From Ectothiorhodospira shaposhnikovii (GTDB lineage Bacteria > Pseudomonadota > Gammaproteobacteria > Ectothiorhodospirales > Ectothiorhodospiraceae): a DNA stretch of 64,000 nt. The position numbers and the translations under genes were made by a program. The notes under the pieces were generated by a model. The model did not search any database and was not told where the DNA came from. It worked only from the letters and a program-made list of their open reading frames with translations. The stretch spans positions 124,001 to 188,000 of the forward strand of contig NZ_JAJMLZ010000001.1 in NCBI RefSeq assembly GCF_022227765.1, written 5' to 3'. Every line of letters starts with the position of its first letter. Position 1 is the first letter of the stretch. Positions 9,625 through 19,902 of this stretch are shown piece by piece.

Positions 9625-10707
9625 TCAGTCCGCCAGGGCGGCCAGTTGTTCCGCCTGATGTTCGTTCACCAGCGGATCGATGACCGGATCCAGATCGCCG
9701 GCCATGATGGCTTCCAGCTTGTAGAGGGTCAGGTTGATGCGGTGATCCGTGACCCGCCCCTGGGGGAAGTTGTAGGTGCGGATGCGCTCGGAGCGATCCC
9801 CGCTGCCCACCAGGCTCTTGCGGGTGGCGCTTTGTTCCTGGAAGCGGCGGGTCTCTTCCCGCTCGATCAGCTTGGCGGCGAGCAGACTCATGGCCCGGGC
9901 CTTGTTCTTGTGCTGGGAGCGCTCGTCCTGGCATTCCACCACCAAGCCGGTGGGCAGGTGGGTGAGACGCACGGCGGAATCGGTACGGTTGACGTGCTGG
10001 CCGCCGGCGCCGCTGGCCCGGTAGGTGTCGATGCGAAGGTCCGCCGGATTGATCTCGGGGATCTCCATCTCGTCCGGTTCCGGCATCACGGCGACGGTGG
10101 CGGCGGAGGTGTGGATGCGACCCTGGGACTCTGTATCCGGCACCCGTTGTACCCGGTGGGCGCCGGACTCGAACTTGAGGCGGGAATAGACCCCGCGCCC
10201 AATGATGCGGGCGATGACCTCCCGGTAACCGCCATGCTCGCCCTCGCTTTCGGACAAGAGTTCCACTTGCCAGCCCCGGGTTTCCGCATAGCGGCTGTAC
10301 ATGCGGAACAGATCGCCGGCAAAGATGGCGGCCTCGTCCCCGCCGGTGCCGGCACGGATTTCCAGGAAGGTGTTGTTCTCGTCGTGGGGGTCTTTCGGGA
10401 TCAGGTGCCGCTGCAGGTCCAGTTCCAGGGACTCCAGCCGGGACGAGACCGCGGGGATCTCCTCCTCGGCCATGGCGCGCAGGTCCGGGTCCGGATCGCG
10501 GGCCATCTGGCGGGCCGCCTCCAGCTCATCGAGTGCGGCGGCATAGGCCTTCCAGCTCTGAACCACCGGTTCGAGCTGGCTGTATTCCATGGAATACCGG
10601 CGAAAGCGATCCTGATCCCCGATGACCTGCGGGTCCGCCAGCAGGCCGCTGAGTTCCTCGAAACGATCCGCGATGTCTTCAAGCTTGCGGCGAATGGAGT
10701 CTTTCAC
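9625..10707 (-). CDS. prfA: Peptide chain release factor 1
   Basis: Recognises UAA and UAG stop codons and triggers peptide release. 360 aa, same as E. coli RF1. The stop-codon recognition motif is P190-D-T192 (PxT class) within [14 protein letters not shown], and the catalytic GGQ is at residues 235-237. The start codon overlaps the hemA stop by four bases, giving the classic hemA-prfA-prmC operon. Confidence 0.96.
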   Translation of the reverse strand: MKDSIRRKLEDIADRFEELSGLLADPQVIGDQDRFRRYSMEYSQLEPVVQSWKAYAAALDELEAARQMARDPDPDLRAMAEEEIPAVSSRLESLELDLQRHLIPKDPHDENNTFLEIRAGTGGDEAAIFAGDLFRMYSRYAETRGWQVELLSESEGEHGGYREVIARIIGRGVYSRLKFESGAHRVQRVPDTESQGRIHTSAATVAVMPEPDEMEIPEINPADLRIDTYRASGAGGQHVNRTDSAVRLTHLPTGLVVECQDERSQHKNKARAMSLLAAKLIEREETRRFQEQSATRKSLVGSGDRSERIRTYNFPQGRVTDHRINLTLYKLEAIMAGDLDPVIDPLVNEHQAEQLAALAD

Positions 10708-11978
10708 GAATGGATCTTGTCGGTGGAACTCGGCAGCTTGAAGAGGGCATGGGCCGCGTCCACCAGTTCCAGACGGCCTTCGCGGGCGGCCTCGTTCATG
10801 GTGTGGCAGGGGTCATGCAGCAGCTTGTTGGTGAGGGTATGGGCCAGGAAGGACAGAGCCTCTTCCGGCGACCTGCCGGCGGCCACCATCTGATTGGCCT
10901 TTTCCAGCACCTCCATCTGCACGCCGTGGGCCTTGTCGCGGAAGGCGCAGATGGTGCTCACCGCGCTCTGGGCCCGCAACCAGCCCATGAAGGTGCTGAC
11001 CTGGGATTCGATGATCTCCTCCGCCTGACGCGCCGCCTCGCGGCGGGACTGGAGGTTTTCCTGGATGACCTCTTCCAGGTCGTCCACGGTATAGAGGAAG
11101 ACGTTGTCCAGATTGCCCACCTCCGGCTCGATGTCCCGGGGCACGGCGATGTCCACCATGAACATGGGGCGGCGCTTGCGGGCCTTCAGGGCACGCTCCA
11201 CAGCGCCCTTGCCCAGGATCGGCAGGGGACTGGCGGTGGAGGAAATGAGGATGTCGGCCTCCGCCAGGCGGGCGGGGATCTCGGACAGGGTGATGACCTC
11301 GGCGTCGAACTCGCTGGCCAGTACCTTGGCCCGTTCCACCGTGCGGTTGGCGACGATGATGCGGCCGATCTGGTTGCTGTGCAGGTGGCGGGCCGCCAGT
11401 TCGATGGTTTCACCGGCGCCGATCATGAGGGCGGTGAGGGGCTTCATGTCGCCCCAGATCTGCTTGGCCAGGGAGACGGCGGCAAAGGCCACCGAGACCG
11501 GGCTGGACCCGATGGCGGTGGAGGTGCGGACGTTCTTGGCCACCGAGAAGGCATGCTGGAACAGTCGTCCCAGTTGGCGGCCCAGGGTGCCGGCGGCGCC
11601 GGCGCTCTGATAGGAACCCTTGAGCTGGCCCAGGATCTGGGGTTCGCCCAGCACCAGGGAGTCCAGGCCGCAGGCCACGCGGAGCAGGTGCTTGACCGCG
11701 TCGGCTTCCGAGTGACGATAGATGTAGGGCTGGATCTCGCCGGGCTTGAGGCGGTGGAAATCCGCCATCCAGTGCAGCACCCGGTCCGTTGGCTGGTGGG
11801 CTTCGGAGCGGAAGTAGATCTCCGTCCGGTTGCAGGTGGACAGGATCGCCGCTTCCTCCACCGGAGTGGAGCGGGTCAGACCGGTGAGGGCTTCATCCAT
11901 GCGGTCCGGGGAGAACACGACGCGTTCACGAATCCCGACCGGGGCGGATTTATGATTGACTCCGAGAGTAAAAAGCAT
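10704..11978 (-). CDS. hemA: Glutamyl-tRNA reductase
   Basis: First committed step of tetrapyrrole synthesis by the C5 pathway, reducing glutamyl-tRNA to glutamate-1-semialdehyde; supplies heme and, in a phototroph, bacteriochlorophyll. 424 aa. The start [14 protein letters not shown] fits the family exactly; the frame is open 17 codons upstream (to 12029) but that extension is not family-like. The catalytic cysteine is C49 in [10 protein letters not shown]; a Rossmann NADPH domain and a C-terminal dimerisation helix follow. Diverges from the TPR lipoprotein/lolB cluster. Confidence 0.95.
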   Translation of the reverse strand: MLFTLGVNHKSAPVGIRERVVFSPDRMDEALTGLTRSTPVEEAAILSTCNRTEIYFRSEAHQPTDRVLHWMADFHRLKPGEIQPYIYRHSEADAVKHLLRVACGLDSLVLGEPQILGQLKGSYQSAGAAGTLGRQLGRLFQHAFSVAKNVRTSTAIGSSPVSVAFAAVSLAKQIWGDMKPLTALMIGAGETIELAARHLHSNQIGRIIVANRTVERAKVLASEFDAEVITLSEIPARLAEADILISSTASPLPILGKGAVERALKARKRRPMFMVDIAVPRDIEPEVGNLDNVFLYTVDDLEEVIQENLQSRREAARQAEEIIESQVSTFMGWLRAQSAVSTICAFRDKAHGVQMEVLEKANQMVAAGRSPEEALSFLAHTLTNKLLHDPCHTMNEAAREGRLELVDAAHALFKLPSSTDKIHS

Positions 11979-12432
11979 CGCACGTGAGGACCTGTGGAAT
12001 AGCGTATTCTGCGCCAGCATTGAAGTCATGACAAGATGTCCCGGATTTTCAACCCTTTGAGTCCGCTCGTAAAACCGGTCTGCCCAAAATTGACCCGTCG
12101 CGGCGGGAACTTATCGGCCGCCGTGGGGTGCTAAGGAACATGGGAAGGAAAAATGCGCTTGCATCGCGGTGCGTCATTTTTCGTTCCGTTGCCCTGGCCC
12201 GGTTCTGTCGTCGACCGTATCAGATCCACTCCAATGTGGTGGATTGCCCGCTGATCGTCCATGTCCCGCATCAAGAGCTTGCGATTTCGTGGTCAGTGGG
12301 GCTTGACTTTCGGTTGATCCGGTTGACACGACGTCGAGCCGGGGCGTGTCCAGTCTAGTTTACACTGTCCGGCGATTTTGGCACGCCCCATGGGGCGATC
12401 ATTTTTCAAGCAAATGGGTTTATAGTCTTTCC
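11979..12432. other. Divergent intergenic region hemA / TPR lipoprotein
   Basis: About 450 bp without a convincing gene. A short open frame (12128-12358) lacks a ribosome binding site and family resemblance. On the plus strand a TTGACA (12323-12328) and a TATAGT (12421-12426, 7 bases before the TPR gene) are each box-like but are not correctly spaced to each other. The region must hold promoters for both directions; I cannot place them firmly. Confidence 0.4.
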
Positions 12433-14208
12433 ATGCTGCCCGATCAAAGATCCGTTTTCCCTTGGTTCCCCCCGCGTCGCCCGCTACCCCGCATGGGGAT
12501 GGCGGTGGTGCTGTGCGGATTGCTGACCGCCTGTGCGGGGTTGCCCCGGGACGGTCAGGACCATGAACCCTGGCGGCCCCTTGCCGAAGGCCATCTGCTG
12601 CCGCTGCAGGCGCAGGAGAACGGTGTCGCCGATTTGTTCTATGAATTGCTGGTGGGCGAGATTGCCGGGCACCAGGGTGAATTGCAGGTGTCCATCGAGC
12701 ACTATCTGCGGGCGGCCCAGCGTACACGCAACCCCGAAGTGGCTGAGCGGGCGACCCGCATCGCCCTGTTCGCCGGCGACCCATCCGCGGCCCTGCCGGG
12801 TGCCGAGCGCTGGCTGGCGCTGGAGCCGGAGAATCTGGAGGCCCGTCAGATCCTGGCCGCGCTGCTGGTCAACGAGGGCCGCCCGGAAGAAGCCGCCACC
12901 CATCTGCTCACCGTGCTTGAGCGCATGGAGGCGGTGGAGGGTGACGGCTACGGCCTGCTGGTGAACATGCTGTCCCGCAGTCAGAACGGTGATGCCGCGA
13001 TAGAGGCCCTTGCCCTGGTGGCGGAGGGCCGTGGCGACGAGGCCCATGCCTATCTGGCGGTGGCCAGCCTGGCCCTGCAGCAGGATCGCCCCCTGACGGC
13101 CGTGGCGGCGGCCGAAAGGGCGCTGACCCTGGACGGCGGGCTTAGGGAAGCTCACGTCCTGCGCGCCCGTGCCCTGGGGCATGCCGGTGACGAGGAAGCC
13201 TCCCTGCGGGCCATGGGGGATCTGGTGGCGCGCTATCCCGGGGATGTGGATCTGCGCATCACCTATGCCCGCCTGCTGCTGCAATCGGAGCGTTATGAGG
13301 AGGCCCGTCAACAGTTCGAGCGGGTTGCCCGCGAGCGGCCGGGGGATGCCGACCTGCTCTATACCCTGGGGCTGCTGAACATCGAGGTGGAACAGTACGA
13401 GGACGCGCAGCGTTATCTGGAGCGGGTGCTGCAGACCGGGCGGCGTGCCCAGGAGGCCCGCTATTACCTGGGACGGATCGCAGAGACCACCGGTGACCGT
13501 GAACGGGCCATCCGCTTCTATGAGCAGGTGACTCGGGGAGATCACCGTGACGAGTCCGTCATTCGCGCCGCCCTGCTCAGGGGGGAACTCGGGCAGGTGG
13601 CGCGGGCTCGTGCCGATCTGTCGGCGTTGCGGGATCGTCTGGCCGAGCCGGGTGATCGGGTGCGGGTCTATCTGGCCGAGGCCGGTCTGCTTCGGGATGT
13701 GCGTGACTATGAAGCCGGGATGGACCTGCTCAATCAGTCCTTGCGGGAATACCCCGGCAATCCGGACCTGCTGTACTCCCGGGCGCTCATGGCGGAGCGA
13801 TTGGACCGGATCGATCTGGTGGAGGCGGATCTGAACCAGATCCTGGCCCAGGATCCGGATAACCCGGCCGCTCTCAATGCCCTGGGCTACACCCTGGCGG
13901 ATCGTACCGATCGCCACGAGGAGGCCTACGGCTATATCCGTCGGGCCTATGCCCAGCGCCCGGATGACGCGGCCATCATCGACAGCATGGGCTGGGTGCT
14001 CTACCGTCTGGGGCGTCTGGACGAGGCCGAGGTCTACCTGCGGCGTGCCCACGACATGATGGAGGACGGCGAGATCGCCAGTAATCTGGCGGCCCTGCTG
14101 TGGGATCGGGGCGAGCGGGAGGAAGCCCTGGAGATCCTCTACCAGGCCCTGGAGCGGGATCCCGATCATGCGCGTCTGCTCAGGCTCAAGGAGCGTCTGG
14201 ATCCATGA
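12433..14208 (+). CDS. Tetratricopeptide-repeat lipoprotein upstream of lolB
   Basis: Predicted outer-membrane-associated lipoprotein of up to 591 aa. A signal peptide ends in a lipobox (LLTAC), after which nearly the entire chain is helical repeats with TPR character (for instance DLLYTLGLLNIEVEQYEDA and ALNALGYTLADRTDRHEEA). TPR proteins of this size directly before lolB are common in gammaproteobacteria, for example Pseudomonas; the role is unknown but location with lolB hints at envelope assembly. The start could be 12433 or 12493, the latter giving a more compact signal peptide (MGMAVVLCGLLTAC). It overlaps lolB by four bases (ATGA). Confidence 0.88.
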   Translation: MLPDQRSVFPWFPPRRPLPRMGMAVVLCGLLTACAGLPRDGQDHEPWRPLAEGHLLPLQAQENGVADLFYELLVGEIAGHQGELQVSIEHYLRAAQRTRNPEVAERATRIALFAGDPSAALPGAERWLALEPENLEARQILAALLVNEGRPEEAATHLLTVLERMEAVEGDGYGLLVNMLSRSQNGDAAIEALALVAEGRGDEAHAYLAVASLALQQDRPLTAVAAAERALTLDGGLREAHVLRARALGHAGDEEASLRAMGDLVARYPGDVDLRITYARLLLQSERYEEARQQFERVARERPGDADLLYTLGLLNIEVEQYEDAQRYLERVLQTGRRAQEARYYLGRIAETTGDRERAIRFYEQVTRGDHRDESVIRAALLRGELGQVARARADLSALRDRLAEPGDRVRVYLAEAGLLRDVRDYEAGMDLLNQSLREYPGNPDLLYSRALMAERLDRIDLVEADLNQILAQDPDNPAALNALGYTLADRTDRHEEAYGYIRRAYAQRPDDAAIIDSMGWVLYRLGRLDEAEVYLRRAHDMMEDGEIASNLAALLWDRGEREEALEILYQALERDPDHARLLRLKERLDP

Positions 14209-14804
14209 GGACACTCCTGCTTGTCTGTCTGGTGAGCCTGCTGCTCACCGCCTGTGCCGTGCGTCCACCGGTGCCGGTGGATGATCGGGAGCAGGCCTGG
14301 CGAGAACGGGTGCAGTTGCTCTCCGCCCAGGATGAATGGACCCTGAGCGGCCGGATCGCGTTGTTCCTGGAGAACGAGCAGTGGAATGCCCATCTGCGCT
14401 GGCGTCAGCGGGGGGATGACTACGACATCCAGCTGTTCGGACCGTTCGGACGTCATGCCGCCACCCTGGAGGGCAATGCCACCGGCGTGACCTTGCGTAA
14501 TGCCGAGGGCGACGTGTATCAGGACCGGGACGTGGACCGTCTGGTGCATCAGGCCCTGGGCTGGCAGCTGCCGGTCAGCGGATTGCGTTACTGGGTGCTC
14601 GGCATACCCTCCCACGACCGCCTGGAAGGGCGGACCCTGGATTCCGCGGGCAGGGCCCAGCGACTGCTGCAATCCGGCTGGGACGTGGGGTACGATCGCT
14701 ATGCCGAGGCCGTCGGCCCGGCGCCGCTGCCCGATCGCATGAGGCTGGAATTCGACGACATACGCGTCCGCCTGGTGGTGGACGACTGGCAAATGACACC
14801 ATGA
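14205..14804 (+). CDS. lolB: Outer-membrane lipoprotein receptor LolB
   Basis: Accepts lipoproteins from periplasmic LolA and inserts them into the outer membrane. 199 aa, itself a lipoprotein (LLLTAC lipobox at about residues 13-17). The family pattern is visible: WTLSGRIAL near the start of the mature protein, then LRWRQRGDDYDIQLFGPFG and LGWQLPVSGLRYWVLG. Gene order lolB-ispE-tRNA-prs is conserved in gammaproteobacteria. Overlaps both neighbours by four bases. Confidence 0.93.
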   Translation: MRTLLLVCLVSLLLTACAVRPPVPVDDREQAWRERVQLLSAQDEWTLSGRIALFLENEQWNAHLRWRQRGDDYDIQLFGPFGRHAATLEGNATGVTLRNAEGDVYQDRDVDRLVHQALGWQLPVSGLRYWVLGIPSHDRLEGRTLDSAGRAQRLLQSGWDVGYDRYAEAVGPAPLPDRMRLEFDDIRVRLVVDDWQMTP

Positions 14805-15682
14805 TGCAACAAGACCCTTGCATGGGCTGGCCCGCGCCCGCCAAGCTCAACCTGTTCCTGCACATCACCGGTCGTCGGCCCGACGGCTATCACGAATTGC
14901 AGTCCGTGTTTCAGTTCCTCTCCCATGGGGATACCCTGGATTTCCGTTTGCTGGATGAGGATCGGGTGTGCGCCGAGCACGCCCTTGACGGCGTGGATCA
15001 TGACGATGATCTGACCGTCCGGGCCGCTCGGGCCCTCAAGGCCGCCACCGGTCACCCCGGCGGCGTGGCCATCCGGGTCCATAAACGTCTGCCCATGGGA
15101 GGCGGGCTCGGCGGCGGTAGTTCCGATGCGGCCACGGTGCTGGTGGCCCTCAATGCCCTCTGGGAGACCGGACTGGACGACGACGCCCTGGCCGACATGG
15201 GTCTGACGCTGGGTGCGGACGTGCCGGTGTTCGTGCGCGGCCATGCCGCCTGGGCGGAAGGGGTCGGGGAGCGGCTGGCGCCGGTGTCGCCGCCTGAGCC
15301 CTGGTATCTGGTGGTGCATCCCGGCGTGATGGTGCCCACCGGGGCGATCTTTACCGATCCTGGATTGACACGGGACTGTCCACCCATCAAAATAGCGGAC
15401 TTTCTTGCAGGACGAGCAGGCAACGTGTGTGAGCCGGTCGTCTGTCGGCGCTTTCCGGAGGTGGCCAAGGCCCTGGAATGGCTGCAACGACAGGGTGTGA
15501 CGGCGCGCATGACGGGTACCGGCAGCTGTGTGTTCGGCATCTTCGAGACCGAGGAAGCCGCCCGCGCCGCCCGTGACTGTCTGCCGGGTGGATGGACGGG
15601 GTTTGTGGCCCGTGGTTGCAACCAGTCTCCGTTGCATCGACGCAGGGCTCGGCTTCAGGCTGTCACTGCCTCGCAGGAATAA
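14801..15682 (+). CDS. ispE: 4-diphosphocytidyl-2-C-methyl-D-erythritol kinase
   Basis: GHMP-family kinase of the MEP isoprenoid pathway, phosphorylating the 2-hydroxyl of CDP-methylerythritol. 293 aa. Signatures: WPAPAKLNLFLHITGRRPDGYHEL at the N-terminus and the glycine-rich ATP loop PMGGGLGGGSSDAA. A second ATG follows immediately at 14804. Translationally coupled to lolB. Confidence 0.95.
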   Translation: MMQQDPCMGWPAPAKLNLFLHITGRRPDGYHELQSVFQFLSHGDTLDFRLLDEDRVCAEHALDGVDHDDDLTVRAARALKAATGHPGGVAIRVHKRLPMGGGLGGGSSDAATVLVALNALWETGLDDDALADMGLTLGADVPVFVRGHAAWAEGVGERLAPVSPPEPWYLVVHPGVMVPTGAIFTDPGLTRDCPPIKIADFLAGRAGNVCEPVVCRRFPEVAKALEWLQRQGVTARMTGTGSCVFGIFETEEAARAARDCLPGGWTGFVARGCNQSPLHRRRARLQAVTASQE

Positions 15683-15699
15683 CGAGTCACACGATTTAT

Positions 15700-15774
15700 T
15701 GGGCCGTCGCCAAGTGGTAAGGCACCGGGTTTTGATCCCGGCATTCGCAGGTTCGAATCCTGCCGGCCCAGCCA
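15700..15774 (+). tRNA. tRNA-Gln (anticodon TTG)
   Basis: 75-nt cloverleaf with encoded CCA. The acceptor stem pairs TGGGCCG with CGGCCCA; the anticodon stem CCGGG/CCCGG encloses loop TTTTGAT, giving anticodon TTG; the T arm has GTTCGAATC. It lies between ispE and prs, a frequent position for tRNA-Gln in gammaproteobacteria. Confidence 0.95.
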
Positions 15775-16002
15775 TTCTTCGGACGTTGCCTGCCGTCGCC
15801 AGGCCAGCGCCGCCACCGGTTCACTGTCCCCATGACGGTCATCGGCTGGCGGCGTTTACGCTATGGCGCGGACCGGTGCGTCCTTTCGCCGGCAGGGTGG
15901 CCCGCGTCAGCCCTGCTGGTGCAGCCCTGTCATCCGCTTCGCTCGCAACCGGACATTGTTGGAATCATGCTGCCCAGGTCCACAGTGGTGGAAAAATCCA
16001 AG

Positions 16003-16941
16003 ATGATGGTCTTCGCGGGGAATGCCACTCCCCAACTGGCACAAAGTGTCGTCAATCACCTGAACCTGCCGCTGGGCAAGGCCGTCGTCGGTCGCTTCAG
16101 CGACGGGGAAGTGCAGGTGGAAATTCTGGAGAACGTGCGCGGCCGGGACGTCTTTATCGTCCAGTCCACCGGCGCGCCCACCAATGACAATCTGATGGAA
16201 TTGCTGATCATGGTGGACGCCCTGCGCCGGGCCTCCGCCGGGCGCATCACCACCGTCATTCCCTATTTCGGCTATTCCCGTCAGGATCGCCGGGTGCGGT
16301 CCGCCCGCGTGCCCATCTCCGCCAAGGTGGTGGCCAACATGCTTGAGGCTGTCGGCGCCGACCGGGTGCTCACGGTGGACGTGCATGCCGATCAGGTCCA
16401 GGGTTTCTTCAACGTGCCGGTGGACAACGTCTATGCCTCGCCGGTCCTGCTGGGCCACATCTGGCGCCAGAAGATCCCGAACCTGCTGGTGGTGTCTCCC
16501 GATGTCGGCGGCGTGGTCCGCGCCCGCGCCCTGGCCAAGCGCCTGGATGACGCGGAGCTGGCCATCATCGACAAGCGGCGTCCCAAGCCCAACGAGTCCC
16601 AGGTGATGCACATCATCGGGGATGTGGAAGACAAGACCTGCATCATCATCGACGATCTGGTGGACACCGCCGGCACCCTGTGCCAGGCCGCCAAGGCCCT
16701 CAAGGACCACGGGGCTTCCAAGGTCATGGCCTATGCCACCCATCCGGTGCTCTCCGGCCCCGCCATCGAAAACATCAACAACTCCCAGCTCGACGAGCTG
16801 GTGGTCACGGATACCCTGCCGCTGCGTCCCGAGGCCAAGGCCTGTGGTCGCATCAAGCAGCTCAGTGTTGCCGGCATGCTGGCGGAAACCATCCGCCGCA
16901 TCAACCGCGAGGAATCGGTCAGCTCCCTGTTCATCGACTGA
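16003..16941 (+). CDS. prs: Ribose-phosphate pyrophosphokinase
   Basis: Makes PRPP from ribose-5-phosphate and ATP for nucleotide, histidine and NAD synthesis. About 312 aa. Conserved: [61 protein letters not shown] and the PRPP loop [11 protein letters not shown]. The frame is open upstream; ATG 15967 would add 12 residues. I prefer 16003 because family members start within a few residues of the FAGN motif. A terminator follows at 16968. Confidence 0.93.
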   Translation: MMVFAGNATPQLAQSVVNHLNLPLGKAVVGRFSDGEVQVEILENVRGRDVFIVQSTGAPTNDNLMELLIMVDALRRASAGRITTVIPYFGYSRQDRRVRSARVPISAKVVANMLEAVGADRVLTVDVHADQVQGFFNVPVDNVYASPVLLGHIWRQKIPNLLVVSPDVGGVVRARALAKRLDDAELAIIDKRRPKPNESQVMHIIGDVEDKTCIIIDDLVDTAGTLCQAAKALKDHGASKVMAYATHPVLSGPAIENINNSQLDELVVTDTLPLRPEAKACGRIKQLSVAGMLAETIRRINREESVSSLFID

Positions 16942-16967
16942 TGAACCGGTAAGGCTGGATCGCCACT

Positions 16968-17000
16968 GCCTCTCCTGGTCGCGGGAGAGGCTTTTTGTTT
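16968..17000 (+). terminator. Rho-independent terminator after prs
   Basis: An 8-bp perfect stem (16968-16975 with 16984-16991) is followed directly by TTTTTGTTT. It begins 26 bases after the prs stop and 20 bases before rplY starts, so rplY is probably reached by read-through or its own promoter. Confidence 0.8.
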
Positions 17001-17019
17001 GTATGACTGGAGAACCGAC

Positions 17020-17649
17020 ATGAGTGTCAATTTTGAACTGCAAGCCGAGCCGCGCGCGGACCAGGGCAAGGGTGCGAGCCGCCGCCTGCGTCGTGCCGGC
17101 AAGCTGCCCGCCATCGTCTACGGCGGCGGCAAGGATCCCGTGGCCATCACCTTGGACCACAATGCCGTGTGGCTGAGCCTGGCCCATGAAGCCTTCTATT
17201 CCCACATCCTGACCCTGAAGATGGATGGCAAGTCCGAGCGGGTCATCCTGCGCGACCTGCAACGTCATCCGGTCAAGCAGATGGTTCTGCACATGGATCT
17301 GCAGCGTGTCACCGATGACCAGACCCTGAAGGTGCATGTGCCCCTGCACTTCATCAACGAAGAAAGCTGCGTGGGCGTGAAGACCGGCGGCGGCATGATC
17401 AGCCATCAGGCGGTGGAAGTGGAAGTGGAGTGCCTGCCCAAGGATCTGCCTGAGTTCATCGAGGTGGACGTGGCTGCCCTGAATGTGGGTGACTCTCTGC
17501 ACCTGTCCCAGATCCAGTTGCCGGAAGGCGTGAGCATCGTGGCCCTGGCCCAGGGTCCGGATCATGACCTGCCGGTGGTCAGCGTGCTGAAGACCCGTGG
17601 CGGCAGCAGCGCCGAAGCGTCTGAAGGCGAGGGCGAAGGCGAGGCGTAA
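17020..17649 (+). CDS. rplY: Ribosomal protein bL25, long CTC form
   Basis: Binds 5S rRNA in the large subunit. 209 aa, i.e. the two-domain CTC/TL5 type, not the 94-aa E. coli form: an N-terminal L25 domain ([32 protein letters not shown]) and a C-terminal beta domain, then an acidic Glu/Gly-rich tail. The start at 17020 follows a CTGGAG box; the prs-rplY-pth-ychF order is the common one. Confidence 0.94.
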   Translation: MSVNFELQAEPRADQGKGASRRLRRAGKLPAIVYGGGKDPVAITLDHNAVWLSLAHEAFYSHILTLKMDGKSERVILRDLQRHPVKQMVLHMDLQRVTDDQTLKVHVPLHFINEESCVGVKTGGGMISHQAVEVEVECLPKDLPEFIEVDVAALNVGDSLHLSQIQLPEGVSIVALAQGPDHDLPVVSVLKTRGGSSAEASEGEGEGEA

Positions 17650-17692
17650 GCCGCCTTATCTTTCCGACCGCAAGAAAGGATGACACCTGCCA

Positions 17693-18274
17693 GTGGCTGA
17701 CAAAGACACCGTTCAGGTCATCGCGGGGCTGGGAAATCCCGGCCCCGACTATGCCATGACCCGGCACAATGCCGGGTTCTGGTTCGTGGATGAGCTGGCA
17801 CGCCGTCATGGTGGCCAGTTTCGCCTGGAGAACAAGTTTGCCGGCGAAACGGCGCGCATCCGCATCCAGGGGCAGGAAATCTGGCTGATCAAGCCCCAGA
17901 CCTACATGAATCACAGTGGGCAGCCCATCCGGCTGCTGACCCAGTTCTACAAGCTTCCCATCACCTCCGTGCTGGTGGCCCACGACGAGATCGACCTGCC
18001 TCCGGGCACGGCCCGTCTCAAGCGCGGGGGTGGTCATGGTGGGCACAACGGCCTGCGGGACATCATGGCCCACCAAGGGCAGGACTTCATGCGCCTGCGG
18101 CTGGGGGTAGGCCATCCCGGGCATCGTGAGCAGGTGGTCGGGTTCGTGCTTAACCGTCCCTCCCGCGAGGAAGAGCCCCTGATCATGGACGCCATTGATC
18201 GTGCCGCCGACCTCATGCCCCTGCTGTTGTCCGAGGGACTGCAGAAGGCCATGAACCGACTGCACTCGGCGTGA
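17693..18274 (+). CDS. pth: Peptidyl-tRNA hydrolase
   Basis: Recycles peptidyl-tRNA released from stalled ribosomes. 193 aa. Family motifs: GLGNPGPDYAMTRHNAGFWFVDELA containing the catalytic histidine, LIKPQTYMNHSG, and HDEIDLPPGTARLKRGGGHGGHNGLRDI. The start is a GTG at 17693 with an AAAGGA box 13 bases upstream. Downstream of rplY and 61 bp before ychF. Confidence 0.95.
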   Translation: MADKDTVQVIAGLGNPGPDYAMTRHNAGFWFVDELARRHGGQFRLENKFAGETARIRIQGQEIWLIKPQTYMNHSGQPIRLLTQFYKLPITSVLVAHDEIDLPPGTARLKRGGGHGGHNGLRDIMAHQGQDFMRLRLGVGHPGHREQVVGFVLNRPSREEEPLIMDAIDRAADLMPLLLSEGLQKAMNRLHSA

Positions 18275-18335
18275 TTGACCCGGTTTGTCTCTTTTTCCAT
18301 CCTGATTTTCCACCTGATCCCACCCGGACCCTCCC

Positions 18336-19427
18336 ATGAGCTTGAAATGCGGCATCGTCGGCCTGCCCAATGTGGGCAAATCCACCCTCTTCAATGCCCT
18401 CACCAAGGCGGGCATTCAGGCGGAAAACTACCCCTTCTGCACCATTGACCCCAATGTGGGCGTGGTGCCGGTGCCTGATCCCCGGCTCAAGGTCCTGGCC
18501 GGGATCGTCTCCCCGGAGCGGGTGTTGCCCACCACCGTGGAGTTTGTGGACATCGCCGGCCTGGTGGCCGGTGCCTCCAAGGGCGAAGGCTTGGGTAACC
18601 AGTTCCTGGCCCACATCCGCGAGACCGACGCCATCGCCCACGTGGTGCGCTGTTTTGAGAATGACGACGTGATCCACGTGGCCGGCAAGGTGGATCCCCT
18701 GTCCGACATCGAGGTCATTCACACCGAGCTGGCCCTGGCGGACCTGGAGACCGTGGAAAAGGCCCTGACCCGCCTGACCCGCAACGCCAAGTCCGGCAAC
18801 AAGGATGCCATCGCCCGCAAGCAGGTGGCCGAGAAGGTGCAGGCGGTGCTGGCCGAAGGCCGTCCCGCCCGCAGTGCCGAGCTGGATGATGAAGAGCGCC
18901 TGCTGCTGCGGGAATTGCAGCTCATCACCGCCAAGCCCACCATGTACATTGCCAACGTCAATGAGGATGGTTTCGGGAATAATCCGCTGCTGGATCGGGT
19001 GCGGGAACACGCTGCCGCGGAACAGGCCCAGGTCGTGCCCGTCTGTGCCGCCATGGAGGCGGAGATCGCCCAGTTGGACGAGGCCGACAAGGCCGAATTC
19101 CTGGGTGAGATGGGTCTGGAAGAGGCCGGGCTGGACCGGGTGATCCGGGCCGCCTACGAACTGCTGGGTCTGCAGACCTTCTTCACCGCCGGGGTCAAGG
19201 AAGTCCGTGCCTGGACCGTCAAGCGCGGCGCCACCGCGCCCCGGGCGGCCGGCGCCATCCACACGGACTTCGAGAAGGGCTTCATCCGCGCCGAAGTCAT
19301 CGGCTATGACGACTACGTCAACTGCAAGGGCGAGCAGGGTGCCAAGGATGCCGGTAAATGGCGTCTGGAGGGCAAGGAGTACATCATGAAGGAAGGGGAC
19401 GTGGTGCACTTCCGGTTCAACGTCTGA
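18336..19427 (+). CDS. ychF: Redox-regulated ATPase YchF (Obg-family)
   Basis: OLA1/YchF P-loop protein, 363 aa, an ATP- instead of GTP-preferring member of the TRAFAC class linked to ribosomes and oxidative stress. Walker A is GLPNVGKST (residues about 8-16); the G4 position reads NVNED where GTPases have NKxD, as is usual in YchF. C-terminal TGS-like domain ends FRFNV. Pairing with pth is widespread. Confidence 0.95.
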   Translation: MSLKCGIVGLPNVGKSTLFNALTKAGIQAENYPFCTIDPNVGVVPVPDPRLKVLAGIVSPERVLPTTVEFVDIAGLVAGASKGEGLGNQFLAHIRETDAIAHVVRCFENDDVIHVAGKVDPLSDIEVIHTELALADLETVEKALTRLTRNAKSGNKDAIARKQVAEKVQAVLAEGRPARSAELDDEERLLLRELQLITAKPTMYIANVNEDGFGNNPLLDRVREHAAAEQAQVVPVCAAMEAEIAQLDEADKAEFLGEMGLEEAGLDRVIRAAYELLGLQTFFTAGVKEVRAWTVKRGATAPRAAGAIHTDFEKGFIRAEVIGYDDYVNCKGEQGAKDAGKWRLEGKEYIMKEGDVVHFRFNV

Positions 19428-19469
19428 GCCATTCGACGGTTTTCCCGACCTTGCCTTCCCCCGAAGTGC

Positions 19470-19632
19470 CATTCCCGCGCAAGCGGGAATCCAGTTGAAG
19501 CGTCATTCCCGCGCAAGCGGGAATCCATTTCATGACGATGCCAGATCAGTTTCTGGCGGGTTTGTCATTCCCGCGCAAGCGGGAATCCAGTTGCGGACGG
19601 AAACTCTGGACTCCCGCTTTCGCGGGAGTGAC
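19470..19632. repeat. Cluster of four dRS3-like palindromic repeats
   Basis: Three direct copies of a palindrome ATTCCC-N8-GGGAAT (cores at about 19471-19490, 19506-19525 and 19568-19587, each with the same inner GCGCAAGC and followed by CCA) plus one copy in the opposite orientation (about 19606-19632) with core CTCCCGC...GCGGGAG. They fill the gap between ychF and tRNA-Met. The same family recurs at 56284-56310. The pattern equals the consensus of neisserial dRS3 elements and similar repeats scattered in many proteobacteria; their function here is unknown, though stem-loops in transcripts are certain to form. Confidence 0.85.
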
Positions 19633-19664
19633 GGCAGGAGATTCACCAAATGTTGTCTCCGTGC

Positions 19665-19693
19665 TTGACAACGATCCTGGGTCCGAGCAAAAT
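19665..19693 (+). promoter_or_regulatory. Promoter of the tRNA-Met gene
   Basis: A perfect -35 TTGACA (19665-19670) and -10 CAAAAT (19688-19693) are separated by 17 bp. A GC-rich discriminator (CGCGC) lies downstream, the pattern of stringently controlled stable-RNA promoters. The mature tRNA begins 13 bases later. Confidence 0.65.
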
Positions 19694-19706
19694 AACGCGC
19701 TTTCAA

Positions 19707-19783
19707 GGCTACGTAGCTCAGCTGGTCAGAGCATCGCACTCATAATGCGGGGGTCGGTGGTTCAAATCCACCCGTAGCCACCA
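19707..19783 (+). tRNA. tRNA-Met (elongator, anticodon CAT)
   Basis: 77-nt cloverleaf with encoded CCA; acceptor stem GGCTACG/CGTAGCC is fully paired at position 1-72, which marks the elongator and not the initiator. Anticodon loop CTCATAA gives CAT; T arm contains GTTCAAATC. Close to the E. coli elongator tRNA-Met. Confidence 0.95.
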
Positions 19784-19793
19784 TAGTCAAAAA

Positions 19794-19818
19794 GCCCGCC
19801 TAGTGCGGGTTTTTTTGT
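19794..19818 (+). terminator. Rho-independent terminator of tRNA-Met
   Basis: Stem CCCGC/GCGGG (19795-19799 with 19805-19809) with a 5-nt loop and seven following T residues, 11 bases after the tRNA CCA end. Confidence 0.88.
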
Positions 19819-19902
19819 GCCTGTTGATCCCGTTGTCGGTTGTGTTGGCCGTCTTCGAGGTCGATACTCTTTTGCATCAACGGTTTCGGAGTTTGGAGAT
19901 CC

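Noticed and set aside
12128-12358. Possible small gene upstream of the TPR lipoprotein
   Set aside because: No ribosome binding site, no family, Arg/Val-rich translation; overlaps likely promoter region.
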